From Sporanaerobium hydrogeniformans (lineage in GTDB: Bacteria > Bacillota > Clostridia > Lachnospirales > Cellulosilyticaceae), in the NCBI RefSeq assembly GCF_002735925.1, contig NZ_PEDL01000017.1, positions 1-64,000 on the forward strand: a DNA stretch of 64,000 nt, written 5' to 3'. The position numbers and the translations under genes were made by a program. Shown piece after piece: positions 28,101 through 41,379 of the stretch; position 1 is the stretch's first letter, and every line of letters starts with the position of its first letter. Below the pieces are notes generated by a model. It was not told the DNA's origin and did no database searches. It saw only the letters and a list, made by a program, of their open reading frames with translations.

Positions 28101-29947
28101 TTCATTAACACGACATCTTCCATCGTAAAAGTTTTATTCACTGGATCATAGCGAAGCTCAGGTGTATTATTATAGGTATCTCCTGCTGTTCCTTCAGCAA
28201 CCGTAACAATGGGTTTATTGTCTGCATTTAGTGATACCTTGAAAATTTTAGAATAAGTAGCATATTTGTCATCTGTTACATGATTGGTATTGGTAATAGG
28301 ATCTAAATCCTCTTTATCTTTACGAAGTAAAAGTTCATAGTAAAGATCACCTTCTTTTAAAAGTTCTGTTAAATCACTAGGTGCCTTCCATATTAACTTT
28401 TCAAACCCTATAGCTTGTGGTTGTGCGCCTTGAACATTACTCTCACTTGGTACTGCATATACATTATCCATATTTATTATCTCTGTAACAGGTGGTGTAG
28501 TAGGAAAATGTGATGGATTATAGTAAACAATCTGAGAGAGATACTTATTCCCATCTATCTCTACTTCTATCTTAAACCAATTGGCAGTAGAACTCGGTAC
28601 AACAGCTGTTATATTTTGAGACTGACTTTTATTAGGGTCATATTCATAAATCATGTGTGGTACAGCTGCTTCTGTATCATGATTATTTAAAACATAAATA
28701 TTATAAGTAGCACGTGACATAATATGGTAAGGAGTAATACTAAGCTGTACCTGATTACTACTGGTTTTATTTAAGGAATAGCCGAGATAAGTATACCCTT
28801 TATAGGCTGGCCAGTATTTATCTGACTGATTTCCATATTGCCAAGAGCCATCTACAACTGTACTTGTTTTAAGTGCATCCCACTGGATGACTTTTATGTT
28901 AGAACCGGTTACTTCATCTTTTGATAAATATAATGCAACAACATGATTTTTTACCTCCACTGTATTGGTAAGCGTTGCCCCATCATCTATTTTGACTGAA
29001 CCTCCATCTTGAGGCTTAAAATCAATACGCATGGAATTTGCATTATCCGTTGCACTATATTTCGTTGCCATATTTAAGGTAATGTTTTGTGCATTGGTTG
29101 GATCAATGTAATCAAATATTCCTGTAGCCTTCACTTCTTTCAAAGTTTCAAAGCTTACTTTCACTCCTGGCTTAGAACCAGGTTTAACTGCTGTAATATC
29201 TTGGATAATCGTCTGTGATGCTAAATCCCCACCTGTTGTTACATACAAATGAGTAGGTTCAATCTTATAACCTTTAGGTCCATTAAATAGTTCTTTCTTG
29301 CCAATTTCTGCACCACCTACCTTTAAAGTAAAAGGTGTAATATTACCTTTTAGGACACCATTTGTATAAAGCATTAGAGTATTTCCAACAATCTTAATAC
29401 GAAATCTTAGGTTGTCTCGTCCTTGACTTTCTGTATTGATGCTTACATTGTTAACAGCTACGTTATACTCTTGCCATGTTCTATCTACCTTTGTGCCTAG
29501 CTTTAAATTAGGCTCGATAACTGTTGATGTTTTAGATGTACCTTCTTTCCATGAAGATGTTGCATTGTCAAAGGCACGCTCCGTATACGTTATCTGTTCA
29601 GGCACATCCCCATCTAATACTGAAATTTGAGTTGCAAGGTTGGTTCCATCTGCATTATTTACTTCTACCTTAATCTTACGAGTTACAGTTGTTGTTCCTA
29701 CTACTGCTTCTATGTAATAATAAAGCTCATATTCTCCTGCTGCATTAAGCTCCCATTGTACCAAAGCGGTTTCATCGGCTGCTATATCTCTATCAGCTAG
29801 AACTAATCCTGATGCAGCTTCTTTAAGCATTTTCTTAGTTACTGCAAAGCCTAATCCTGTATTTTCTGCAGCTTGGATGAAATTCATACCTTGAAAAACA
29901 CCTAAAAACATTACAAAAGCTAAGAACTTAGCTATTTTTTTCTCCAT
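25112..29947 (-). CDS. Giant secreted fibronectin type III protein with coiled coils and SLH-like C-terminus
   Basis: Predicted secreted protein of 1611 aa, function unknown. The signal peptide ends near FIQAAEN. The N-terminal third is beta-rich with a jelly-roll-like feel; several fibronectin III-type modules follow (GLDPNQVYYIQMRTKLDPW, NVIYYYYVRTVCM, GLKPNRRYNIKVRIVD). Then come acidic coiled-coil segments (EEILDQFENEVEKLRRKPYW; LNELIEEQKKALVQDLEKEL) and a C-terminal part with SLH-like repeats (NYVYAAVELRIVD near the end). I start at the ATG at 29945-29947, preceded by AGGGGG, not at the ATG six codons upstream that overlaps that site. First gene of a two-gene operon with the 1400-aa protein. 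Confidence 0.8.
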   Translation of the reverse strand: MEKKIAKFLAFVMFLGVFQGMNFIQAAENTGLGFAVTKKMLKEAASGLVLADRDIAADETALVQWELNAAGEYELYYYIEAVVGTTTVTRKIKVEVNNADGTNLATQISVLDGDVPEQITYTERAFDNATSSWKEGTSKTSTVIEPNLKLGTKVDRTWQEYNVAVNNVSINTESQGRDNLRFRIKIVGNTLMLYTNGVLKGNITPFTLKVGGAEIGKKELFNGPKGYKIEPTHLYVTTGGDLASQTIIQDITAVKPGSKPGVKVSFETLKEVKATGIFDYIDPTNAQNITLNMATKYSATDNANSMRIDFKPQDGGSVKIDDGATLTNTVEVKNHVVALYLSKDEVTGSNIKVIQWDALKTSTVVDGSWQYGNQSDKYWPAYKGYTYLGYSLNKTSSNQVQLSITPYHIMSRATYNIYVLNNHDTEAAVPHMIYEYDPNKSQSQNITAVVPSSTANWFKIEVEIDGNKYLSQIVYYNPSHFPTTPPVTEIINMDNVYAVPSESNVQGAQPQAIGFEKLIWKAPSDLTELLKEGDLYYELLLRKDKEDLDPITNTNHVTDDKYATYSKIFKVSLNADNKPIVTVAEGTAGDTYNNTPELRYDPVNKTFTMEDVVLMNYGKDGKWEQIKLTENHLAATSGDYVSSITGKKQDTLSNRLVPGTYYLSFRTVLVSPIATKPIVYSDESNLISLSLDNTKEIIPIPTHITGVDTTTDIQKVLSYKINVGNVDVKSYVKRMLEPAFYYLHDGSVDKVGRFRGEYEVYLYQKADKLNQTISKVESGALTASPISVDNKLDLTSSWNGSTYIDTIREGGVAVFTVKVPSFTGVGIDSFELKGLDPNQVYYIQMRTKLDPWRGTPNDKVGARYSLLSKNFTFTTTTTPIPPTSEDKVPPTPEKIWIEEQPNNNSVILGWAPAVFEEDNTIQKTYYEFVRTDKQLTSEEQKKTVEALVAADNVRVGFRSNSPHESQPYMSTYTSKNSTWTKLEPEQSAAAFRLTDTTLKPNVIYYYYVRTVCMIKGQPIQSSWIMVPVTTAPVSPPIHLKVEFEKNYAHNPKEEIVVSFEAPIPEGANVPGEYAFDFAIQGEEDAAYEVNKYSMVPLTSLKNSSDVTVGYKHYVYKITGLKPNRRYNIKVRIVDKTQKIEGTEGYPTSLYCSPVSTRTEYDEDEQEKDDQFEEILDQFENEVEKLRRKPYWEVEKGYTYKYRKSYMEAELSSKREYELVTGEGSLSAVYYMPASLIVDNHLNTILTITLGKYKASIRPYTLVSQNEAVKEAIAQIDSNKIEDYYVMIEFAADTTINTLQGETPLTPELFIDMELVYSKEKDAYIEIEIMDDLNELIEEQKKALVQDLEKELYDNKTIDLDALQDLLDEKVKKVEKEHAKRVKKVMERYTTSQKSIHEIDKAILLASELEAFAVNGYHYTGSWQSIETYNTGSVFYIEASELGIYILTGQRSLIDTMPSLAPYQSFISQYTLTDLFTLNGYMIKTAATKEQVYGIAAKMLGAKRGADYAVYLKNKGIKGVNNIGNRQSVRQDEAIYIAMQVYEQLYNRPIHAIAIKNRQSIKNIGAFQTIYRNYVYAAVELRIVDNPNSQVLPSKQLMVEEVIRMFYKVQVR

Positions 29948-30069
29948 TTTTCTTTGCCCCCTCATTCTCTTAAGTTTCTACTCATGCATCTATATAAAAT
30001 TTTTATTTTTTACCAAACACTCCTAATTATTTATCGGCATACCTACTGCTTTTCATAACAAAAAAGGCA

Positions 30070-30122
30070 AAAAAATAAGTGCTTATGTCATCACCTTTTA
30101 GTGATTGAAACATTTAGCACTT
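30070..30122 (-). terminator. Terminator after mutY
   Basis: Long imperfect hairpin with outer stem AAGTGCT / AGCACTT and inner AATCAC / GGTGAT, followed on the minus strand by ATTTTTTTGCC. Confidence 0.8.
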
Positions 30123-30139
30123 GTTTTTTACCTTCTTAA

Positions 30140-31186
30140 TTAGAGCTGGTCTAATATCTTTTTAAAAGCTGTTCCTATAGGAAGCTTTTTAAACGCTTCA
30201 ATAGTAAAATAATCTATAGGAGAGGTATTTGTTTTACATCTTTTCAGCTCTTCTTCTCGTTCATGGCTCCAAGTAATAACAATGGGCTCCATTTGCCATT
30301 TTCTATGGCTAAAAACATGCAGCTTTGGCTCTAAAGGCTGAATAAACTCATTTGTTTTTTGTTTATAATTTTTCCCTTTAGAAGCTTCTATCATAGGTAT
30401 ACCCCACAACTGAGCTAACAATCCTTCTTCCGGGCGTTTTTCTAAACCATATTTATTTTCTTTTTTTAAGAGGACCAATGTATAAGCCTCCTCAATTACC
30501 TTTATTTTTTTACGTTTTATAGGATAAAGTGTCTCTTCACCTCGCCTATGTGCTTCACATAAGCTTGCTACAGGACAAATTGTGCATTCTGGATTTTGAG
30601 GTGTACAAATCACAGCTCCTAATTCCATCAGGGCTTGATTAAATCGATTAGGGTCTTCAGGCATTAACTCCATCACTTTATCTTCAAAAATTTTACGATT
30701 TTTAGCTACTCCTATATCATCGGATATACAAAATTGACGCGCTAAAATACGCATTACATTCCCATCTACTGCAGGGAGGGGGATACCATAAGCAATACTA
30801 CAAATAGCGCCTAATGTATAGGGGCCTATCCCTGGTATTTCTCTTATCTCTTTGGGTTCTTTAGGCATCTGTCCTCCCCATTTTTCACTCACAAGCTGAG
30901 CCCCTTTTTGTAAGTTTTCAGCTCTTCTATAATAGCCTAGTCCTTGCCAATAGTGATGTACTTCCTCTAAAGAAGCCTCTGCAAGAGCCTTTGGATTAGG
31001 AAAACGTTCCATAAACCGTATATAATAAGGAATCACTGTATTTACCTGTGTTTGTTGAAGCATCACTTCAGAAACCCATATGGCATAAGGGTCTCTTGTT
31101 TCTCTCCAAGGCATTTGTCTTTTGTTTGTATCAAACCACCTAAGAAGCTTATGGGCATAGCTTTTTTTATCCATTTTTATGTGCAT
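30140..31186 (-). CDS. mutY: A/G-specific adenine DNA glycosylase MutY
   Basis: Removes adenine mispaired with 8-oxoguanine. It is 348 aa. Catalytic Glu40 lies in SEVMLQQTQV, the helix-hairpin-helix is EIPGIGPYTLGAI, and the catalytic Asp141 is in AVDGNVMRIL. The 4Fe-4S ligands Cys194, 201, 204 and 210 have the C-x6-C-x2-C-x5-C spacing. The C-terminal NUDIX-like domain (ENKYGLEKRPEEGLLAQLWG) reads 8-oxoG. All key residues are present. The stop is followed by a strong terminator. The ATG at 31186 or the one four codons on could be the start. Confidence 0.97.
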   Translation of the reverse strand: MHIKMDKKSYAHKLLRWFDTNKRQMPWRETRDPYAIWVSEVMLQQTQVNTVIPYYIRFMERFPNPKALAEASLEEVHHYWQGLGYYRRAENLQKGAQLVSEKWGGQMPKEPKEIREIPGIGPYTLGAICSIAYGIPLPAVDGNVMRILARQFCISDDIGVAKNRKIFEDKVMELMPEDPNRFNQALMELGAVICTPQNPECTICPVASLCEAHRRGEETLYPIKRKKIKVIEEAYTLVLLKKENKYGLEKRPEEGLLAQLWGIPMIEASKGKNYKQKTNEFIQPLEPKLHVFSHRKWQMEPIVITWSHEREEELKRCKTNTSPIDYFTIEAFKKLPIGTAFKKILDQL

Positions 31187-31328
31187 GCTTTCTCTACCTT
31201 ATATCCTTTACTGTCATTATCTCATTCTACATTATTTTTAAAGTAAACTTCAATAATTATACCTTTAAAAGTTTTTCACTAAAATTTCCTAGGAAATCTT
31301 CATTAAAAACCCTTGAATAACAAAAATT

Positions 31329-32390
31329 TTATTTCCTGGGTGGTAAATTTCCTAATTTTTGCATAATCCTTACTTCTGGGTGTTTAGAAAGTTCAAAGCG
31401 ATAAGGAGTTGTAATATAATTGTCTCCATCTATAACAATCCGAAGAGTAGGTCTTTGAAGATCTCCCATATAGTTTTTTTCAACTAGCCCTATCAACCTA
31501 TTGCTAAGTAATACTGCTGATCCTACTGGATAAAAGTTAATAATACTCTCTAAAGTTTCTCTCACTTCTTGGTTTAAACGCTCTTTTCTAAGTAATAATA
31601 CTGCTTCATTAAGAGGTACTCCTGGCCTATAAGGCCTGTCTGAAACAATCGCATTAAATACATCACAGCAAGCTACTATTTTAGCTCCAATATGTAAATC
31701 CTCTCCTTTTTTCAAAGGATAACCACTACCATCTTCCCGTTCATGGTGACAAAGTATAATAACCTTTGCAACAGCACTTAAATGAGGATCCTCTTTAATA
31801 ACCTGATATCCTATTTGTGGATGCTCTTTAAGTATCTCATATTCATGAGGCATTAGTGTTTCTTTTTTATTTAAAATTTCCTTTGGAACAAATAATTTAC
31901 CTATATCATGAAGTAAACATCCCATTACAATATCCTTTATAAGCTCCATCTTAAGTCCCATTTTTACTGCTAAGATAAGTGAGGTGATTGCCACTCCTAA
32001 AGAATGTTCATAGATGTCTTCATCATTTCTTTTAATATTCATGATGTCATAAATCATGTTTTTTCCAGCTATTTCTTCTAAAAGAGAGTTTACTATTTCC
32101 TTTATACTTTGCATATTGATGTTAAGACTCGTTTTACTTACATTAATAGACTCTATAAGATCATTTGTTAAAATTTTTCTTTTGTTTTCATCTACTATAC
32201 TAACTGGTTCTATCCCTTGTGATAATGCATCATCTACATAGACGTAAGAAATGTTATATTCCTGCAGCTTTTCTTTATAAGAAAGTCTATACTGACTTTG
32301 ACTTTTTAATAAAACCACTCCACTTTTACATACTATGTCCTTTGCAATAATCTCATTGCCCAATAATTTGTCAATTTCAACTAGGCGCAT
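31329..32390 (-). CDS. HD-GYP domain phosphodiesterase
   Basis: Likely cyclic di-GMP phosphodiesterase, 353 aa. The N-terminal 100 residues have no known domain (DVF3391-like; KDIVCKSGVVLLKSQSQYRL). The HD-GYP core is complete: metal-binding His-Asp at 161-162 (LLHDIGK), HHEREDGSGYP at 215-225, DVFNAIVSDRPYRPG. No receiver or PAS domain, so input is unclear. It lies alone downstream of the ATP synthase operon after a terminator. A diguanylate cyclase is encoded on the other side of that operon. Confidence 0.9.
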   Translation of the reverse strand: MRLVEIDKLLGNEIIAKDIVCKSGVVLLKSQSQYRLSYKEKLQEYNISYVYVDDALSQGIEPVSIVDENKRKILTNDLIESINVSKTSLNINMQSIKEIVNSLLEEIAGKNMIYDIMNIKRNDEDIYEHSLGVAITSLILAVKMGLKMELIKDIVMGCLLHDIGKLFVPKEILNKKETLMPHEYEILKEHPQIGYQVIKEDPHLSAVAKVIILCHHEREDGSGYPLKKGEDLHIGAKIVACCDVFNAIVSDRPYRPGVPLNEAVLLLRKERLNQEVRETLESIINFYPVGSAVLLSNRLIGLVEKNYMGDLQRPTLRIVIDGDNYITTPYRFELSKHPEVRIMQKLGNLPPRK

Positions 32391-32447
32391 CCTTTATTCC
32401 CACCTTTATTCTATAGAGTTAATTTTTTGTAATAACTCTATGATACA

Positions 32448-32490
32448 ACAAAAAGGACTACTCGCCTATAAAAACTTGAGCAGTCCTTTT
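32448..32490 (-). terminator. Terminator of the ATP synthase operon
   Basis: Stem AAAAGGACTGCTC / GAGTAGTCCTTTT with a 14-nt loop and T run on the minus strand, a few bases after the atpC stop. Confidence 0.88.
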
Positions 32491-32494
32491 CATT

Positions 32495-32890
32495 TTATAT
32501 ACTACCTTTTAAATTCATTCGTGTAATTGCTTTTTTGAGGGCCACTTCTGCACGGATTCTATCCATACTTTTATCGGCTAAACGTTTTTGTGCACGTTCT
32601 TTTGCCTGCCTTGCTCTTTCTTCGTCAATTTCTTCTGGAAACTCGGAAGCATCTGTAAGCACCACTACGCGGTCAGATGTTATTTCTGCAAAGCCCCCCA
32701 TGGTTGTTGCTACCTTCTTAACACCCTCTTGTGTGTACTGAATGGTGTTATAGTCAAGTAAGGTTACAACTGGTTCGTGGTCGTAAAGTATCCCCATATC
32801 TCCTTCTGTTGTGCGCAGGATAACGGACTCTACTTCTTCGTCCAATATTTTCTTAAGTGGCGTTAAAATTTGAAGCCTTATTTTTGTCAT
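32495..32890 (-). CDS. atpC: ATP synthase epsilon subunit
   Basis: F1 epsilon, 131 aa: beta-sandwich (LQILTPLKKILDEEVESVIL, TTEGDMGILYDHEPVV) and the C-terminal helical hairpin (DEERARQAKERAQKRLADKS) that can inhibit the rotor. Last gene of the operon, 13 nt after atpD. Confidence 0.96.
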   Translation of the reverse strand: MTKIRLQILTPLKKILDEEVESVILRTTEGDMGILYDHEPVVTLLDYNTIQYTQEGVKKVATTMGGFAEITSDRVVVLTDASEFPEEIDEERARQAKERAQKRLADKSMDRIRAEVALKKAITRMNLKGSI

Positions 32891-32903
32891 CTTTAATCAC
32901 CAC

Positions 32904-34295
<1,392 letters not shown>

Positions 34296-34317
34296 TTATC
34301 TTTCACTCCTTTACCTG

Positions 34318-35184
34318 TTATTTGAGTGCTTCGGCACCAGCTACGATTTCTGTTAATTCTTGTGTAATAGCTGCTTGTCTTGCGCGGTTGTATTGGATAC
34401 TTAATTTATCCATGATTTCTGTTGCATTTTCTGTAGCAGAATCCATGGCTGTCATTCTCGCACCATTTTCACTCGCACTTGCCTCTACTAATCCACCATA
34501 AATAACATCAGCAACATATCTTGGGATAATATATCCTAGTACGGCTTCTGGTGATGGTTCATACACTAAAAGATCGCTTGGTTGTTCCGATTCACTAATC
34601 TGCTCTTCTATATTTTTCATGTCAAGTGGTAAAATCTTTACCATTTGAGGCTCTTGCTGAATAGAAGATTTAAAGCTTGTATAAGCTAAATAAACTTCTC
34701 CGATTTCACCCTTTTTGAACTTATCTATTACGTAATTAGCTATTTCTTTTGCATCACTATATGCTGGACTTTCTGAAATATCTAATAACGCTTTATTCAC
34801 TTCAAAGCCTCTTGATTTAAATTGGTCTACACCTTTTTTACCTACAACAACTAAATGGGTTTTTGCCTTACTTTCGATAGCATTCATTGTGAGCTTACAA
34901 ATATTTGCATTGTAGCCTCCACAGAGACCTTTATCTCCTGTAAGTGTAATATAAGCCTTTACATCTGAGCCATTTGCTCTTAGAAAAGGCGAACCTGTTC
35001 CCTTAGCATTTTGGGCTATAGATTGCATAGTTGTTAATATCTTATTGAAAAAGGGTCTTGTTTTAAGCGCTGCCTCTTTACTTTTATTGAGTTTAGAGGT
35101 AGCAACAAGATTCATGGCACTTGTAATTTTTTTCGTGCTATCAATGCTCCTGATTCGCCCTTTAATATCTTGTAAAGACGCCAT
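34318..35184 (-). CDS. atpG: ATP synthase gamma subunit
   Basis: Central rotor shaft, 288 aa. N-terminal helix IKGRIRSIDSTKKITSAMNLVA and C-terminal helix ATENATEIMDKLSIQYNRARQAAITQELTE flank the Rossmann-like middle (TGDKGLCGGYNANI). No unusual insert. Confidence 0.97.
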   Translation of the reverse strand: MASLQDIKGRIRSIDSTKKITSAMNLVATSKLNKSKEAALKTRPFFNKILTTMQSIAQNAKGTGSPFLRANGSDVKAYITLTGDKGLCGGYNANICKLTMNAIESKAKTHLVVVGKKGVDQFKSRGFEVNKALLDISESPAYSDAKEIANYVIDKFKKGEIGEVYLAYTSFKSSIQQEPQMVKILPLDMKNIEEQISESEQPSDLLVYEPSPEAVLGYIIPRYVADVIYGGLVEASASENGARMTAMDSATENATEIMDKLSIQYNRARQAAITQELTEIVAGAEALK

Positions 35185-35200
35185 CTACCTCACCCCTTTT

Positions 35201-36733
<1,533 letters not shown>

Positions 36734-37279
36734 CTATGCAAGTCTAAGTTCAGATAATTGTTTCTTTAAAGTCTGCATCTTGCCGCGAATGCTTGCATCT
36801 ACAACTTTATCACCAACTCTAATAATTAGTCCTGCTATAATACTCGTGTCTATTATTGTTTCAAGTTCAATCTTGCTATTGGTACTTGCTTCTAGTTTTA
36901 CTTTAATTGTGTCTACCTGAGACTCTGTAAGCTGAACAGCTGAAGTAACAGTGGCTTTTATAATGCCAGCTTGCTTTTTTACCATCTCAAGGAAAGCTTC
37001 TAGTACTTGTACTAAAAATCTTTGTCTATTCTTTTTAACAAGTAAGACTAAAAGGCCTACAATAGGTCCATCTACTTGGTTACTAAAAACCTTTTCCACT
37101 AAAGCAACCTTTTCTTCTAAAGTTACTTTTTGATTGTGTAAAACAGCTACAAAGTCAGGTGTATCCCTTAATGCCTTAAGGATATCCGCCACCTCTTCTT
37201 CATATTGTTTTACCTTGTTTTCTGTCGTTGCCACATCAAATAGGGCAGTAGCATATCTTTTTACAACTAACTCAGCCAC
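36734..37279 (-). CDS. atpH: ATP synthase delta subunit
   Basis: Stator subunit linking b to the top of alpha3beta3, 181 aa. N-terminal VKRYATALFDVATTENKVKQ and C-terminal GLIIRVGDKVVDASIRGKMQ are typical. It overlaps the end of atpF by 13 nt, so the two are translationally coupled. Confidence 0.96.
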   Translation of the reverse strand: MAELVVKRYATALFDVATTENKVKQYEEEVADILKALRDTPDFVAVLHNQKVTLEEKVALVEKVFSNQVDGPIVGLLVLLVKKNRQRFLVQVLEAFLEMVKKQAGIIKATVTSAVQLTESQVDTIKVKLEASTNSKIELETIIDTSIIAGLIIRVGDKVVDASIRGKMQTLKKQLSELRLA

Positions 37280-37824
37280 TGTACATCCCCCATCTCTTTG
37301 ATAATGTCATCTATCATTTCATTTTGTTTGGTTTCATCTATACTAGCACTTACAAACTTACTTGCCATAATTGTAGAAACCTCTATCATTTCTTTTTTAA
37401 GTTCATCCTTTATGCGTTCTTGCTCCAATTTGATATCATCCAGTGCTTTGCGTTTTATATTTTCGGCCTCTTCTTTCGCTTCTTTGATGATTTGCTCTTC
37501 TCTAAGAAGTGCTTTAGCTCTTGTATCCTTTAGGATTTGATTAGCTTCATCCTCAATTTTTGCAAGTTTTGATTCATAATTCTTTTTAAGCTCGATAGCT
37601 TCTACTTTTGACTTATTTGCGTCATCAATGTTCTTTGCAATACCAACCTTACGTTTATCTAGGAAATCTGTAGCAGGCTTAAATAATAGCTTATATAAAA
37701 TAAATACAATAACCATTGTAGCAAACCATTGTTCAGCTAAGTCAAAGAGTAATTGTACATCAAACCCAATGATTCTTCCCGGCTCTGTAGCTGCTGATAA
37801 TACTGTTATAAATGATGTATTCAA
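37267..37824 (-). CDS. atpF: ATP synthase b subunit
   Basis: Peripheral stalk, 185 aa: one membrane helix near the N-terminus (LAEQWFATMVIVFILYKLLF, about 30-50), then a long charged coiled coil (KSKVEAIELKKNYESKLAKI and on) that dimerises and binds delta. Only one b gene is present, so a homodimer is expected. Confidence 0.96.
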   Translation of the reverse strand: MNTSFITVLSAATEPGRIIGFDVQLLFDLAEQWFATMVIVFILYKLLFKPATDFLDKRKVGIAKNIDDANKSKVEAIELKKNYESKLAKIEDEANQILKDTRAKALLREEQIIKEAKEEAENIKRKALDDIKLEQERIKDELKKEMIEVSTIMASKFVSASIDETKQNEMIDDIIKEMGDVQWLS

Positions 37825-37871
37825 AGGGAAGCTCCCTCCTTTCTATGCCCGTGATGCATTTTGTGGTTCTA

Positions 37872-39444
<1,573 letters not shown>

Positions 39445-39525
39445 CTAGTCACGCTCCTTTCCATAAAAAATATATATGCAATGAGCTAAAAAGCTCTAGT
39501 TGCCTAACTTAAATACCTTAAATGT

Positions 39526-39891
39526 CTACTTTTTAAATGCTAACTGCATATAAGCAGCTACTTTCATCGATACAAGGCCAAAGAAAACACCCATCATATT
39601 GATACTGGGCTCTACTGCTGCGACAAGAAGCACTACTGCTGTCAAAAGATACCTCAGCATATAATGACGAGTAGTATAGGATTTTGCTTTAGCTTCTGGC
39701 ATTAATACCGCCTTATGAAAGGTATTTTCCATAAGCCTATATTTAAGAAGAGAAAATATAAGCCCAAAAAGTATTCCTAAACTCCAGCTCCATCTATCTG
39801 AAGTGATGAAAAGACCTATTGCATAAACAATCAAAGTAAAGCCTAGCATTGTTAAATACATGATGTTTCCCTTTAGGTTCACCTTATTCAC
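39526..39891 (-). CDS. atpI: ATP synthase subunit I
   Basis: Small membrane protein of four predicted helices, 121 aa (YLTMLGFTLIVYAIGLFI; WSLGILFGLIFSLLKYRLME; YLLTAVVLLVAAVEPS; FGLVSMKVAAYMQLAF). AtpI proteins help c-ring assembly. Start is GTG at 39889-39891, six bases after AAAGGAG, and overlaps the end of the upstream gene by 8 nt. Confidence 0.85.
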   Translation of the reverse strand: MNKVNLKGNIMYLTMLGFTLIVYAIGLFITSDRWSWSLGILFGLIFSLLKYRLMENTFHKAVLMPEAKAKSYTTRHYMLRYLLTAVVLLVAAVEPSINMMGVFFGLVSMKVAAYMQLAFKK

Positions 39892-40111
39892 GCTTTTCTC
39901 CTTTCTTAATTTCCTTACCTACTATATAAAACAAATTCCGAAATGCTGCTCCTACTCCTAAGAATATAAAAATAATTGTAAATAAGGGTTCCTTTTGAGT
40001 TTTACCATCTAAAAAGGCCCCAAACCATATACAGAGGAGTATAGGTACTAACATAGAAATACCTACTTGAGAAATTAATGAAAGACATCTTACCCAATTA
40101 TTTTTTTTCAT
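39884..40111 (-). CDS. atpZ: AtpZ/AtpI-type protein
   Basis: 75-aa protein with two membrane helices (LISQVGISMLVPILLCIWFG; LFTIIFIFLGVGAAFRNLFY) and a basic tail, matching the AtpZ family that precedes atpI in many Firmicutes and is linked to divalent-cation handling by the F1Fo complex. GAGGTGAAGA precedes the ATG. Confidence 0.82.
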   Translation of the reverse strand: MKKNNWVRCLSLISQVGISMLVPILLCIWFGAFLDGKTQKEPLFTIIFIFLGVGAAFRNLFYIVGKEIKKGEKRE

Positions 40112-40136
40112 TCTTCACCTCATAGTAGTTTTAGGT

Positions 40137-41291
40137 CTATTTATAAAGGTAATCCTTTGGCCTATTAGAGAGCTTGCCAAATTCATATAAAATAGCTTCT
40201 GTTATACGCCTTGATGCTTCTCCATCACCAAACGGATTTTTAGCCTGTGCCATTTGAGCATAAAGTGTTTTATCCTCTAAAAGCTCCTTTGTTAAGCTAT
40301 AAATCCTATCTTGCTCTACCCCGGCAAGCTTAAGAGTTCCTGCTTCTATTCCTTCAGGTCTCTCTGTTACATTGCGAAGTACTAAAACAGGCTTACCTAA
40401 AGAAGGTACTTCCTCTTGAAGTCCTCCTGAGTCCGTTAAAACTAAATAGGATCTACGCATGAGATTATGCATATCTTTTATATCCAAAGGTTCTACGAGA
40501 TGTATGTTCCTTATATTACCTAATAGTTTATATGCCACATCTCTTACAGCTGGATTTTTATGAACAGCATATACAACCTCAACATCCTCATACTCCTCAG
40601 CTATGGCTTTTACTGCTCGGCATATGTTCTCAAGTGGCTCACCTAAATTTTCTCTCCTATGAGCAGTCATGGTAATTACACGTTTCTCTTCATAAGGAAT
40701 AGTATTAAGCTCCTCTACACTAAAAGTATAATCGTTTTCTATTGTTGTTTTCAGTGCATCAATAACGGTATTCCCTGTTACATAAATGCTGCTTTCTGAA
40801 ATAAACTCCTTAAGAAGGTTTTCTTTAGCAAGTGGAGTGGGTGAAAAGTGTAAATTTGCAAGAGAACCTGTAAGCTTTCTATTCATTTCTTCTGGAAAAG
40901 GCTCATAACGATTATACGTACGAAGCCCTGCCTCTACGTGTCCTACTTTGATTTGTTTATAAAATGCTGCTAAGGCTGCTACAAAGGAAGTCGTTGTATC
41001 TCCATGTACAAGTACAATATCAGGCTTTGCTTCCTCTAAAACCTTTTCAAGACCTTCAAGTACCCTTGTTGTAATACCTGTTAGTGTTTGTCTTTCCTTC
41101 ATAATATCTAAATCATAATCTGGATGTAGGCCAAATAAATCAAGTACTTGATCTAGCATTTCACGGTGTTGAGCCGTCACGCATACCATACTTTGTATGT
41201 TAACATTTTTTTGTAATTCTAACACAAGAGGAGCCATCTTTACAGCTTCAGGTCTTGTGCCAAATATACTCATCACTTTAATTTTATCCAT
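40137..41291 (-). CDS. wecB: UDP-N-acetylglucosamine 2-epimerase
   Basis: Non-hydrolysing epimerase making UDP-ManNAc for wall polymers, 384 aa. Signatures: MSIFGTRPEAVKMAPLVLEL, TAQHREMLDQVLDLF, VHGDTTTSFVAALAA, GHVEAGLRTYNRYEPFPEEM, TDSGGLQEEVPSLGKPVLVL. B. subtilis mnaA also lies just before atpI, so the link to the ATP operon is an old one. AAGGAG precedes the ATG. Confidence 0.96.
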   Translation of the reverse strand: MDKIKVMSIFGTRPEAVKMAPLVLELQKNVNIQSMVCVTAQHREMLDQVLDLFGLHPDYDLDIMKERQTLTGITTRVLEGLEKVLEEAKPDIVLVHGDTTTSFVAALAAFYKQIKVGHVEAGLRTYNRYEPFPEEMNRKLTGSLANLHFSPTPLAKENLLKEFISESSIYVTGNTVIDALKTTIENDYTFSVEELNTIPYEEKRVITMTAHRRENLGEPLENICRAVKAIAEEYEDVEVVYAVHKNPAVRDVAYKLLGNIRNIHLVEPLDIKDMHNLMRRSYLVLTDSGGLQEEVPSLGKPVLVLRNVTERPEGIEAGTLKLAGVEQDRIYSLTKELLEDKTLYAQMAQAKNPFGDGEASRRITEAILYEFGKLSNRPKDYLYK

Positions 41292-41379
41292 TTCTATAAC
41301 TCCTTGATTTTAATCTCACCTACTTATGGATAGAATATGTAGGTTTTTAAGAACTATGTATTCTGTCACAGTTAGGTTT

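Noticed and set aside
30031-30038. GCCGATAA on the minus strand upstream of the giant FN3 gene, like a sigma-28 -10 box
   Set aside because: No TAAA box at 14-16 nt upstream; only TGAA at 13 nt. A sigma-A-like TTGGTA-N16-TATAGA is closer to the gene.
41316-41347. Hairpin ACCTAC / GTAGGT in the wecB leader
   Set aside because: Short stem without T run, and no alternative pairing with the ribosome site; not enough to call a regulator.
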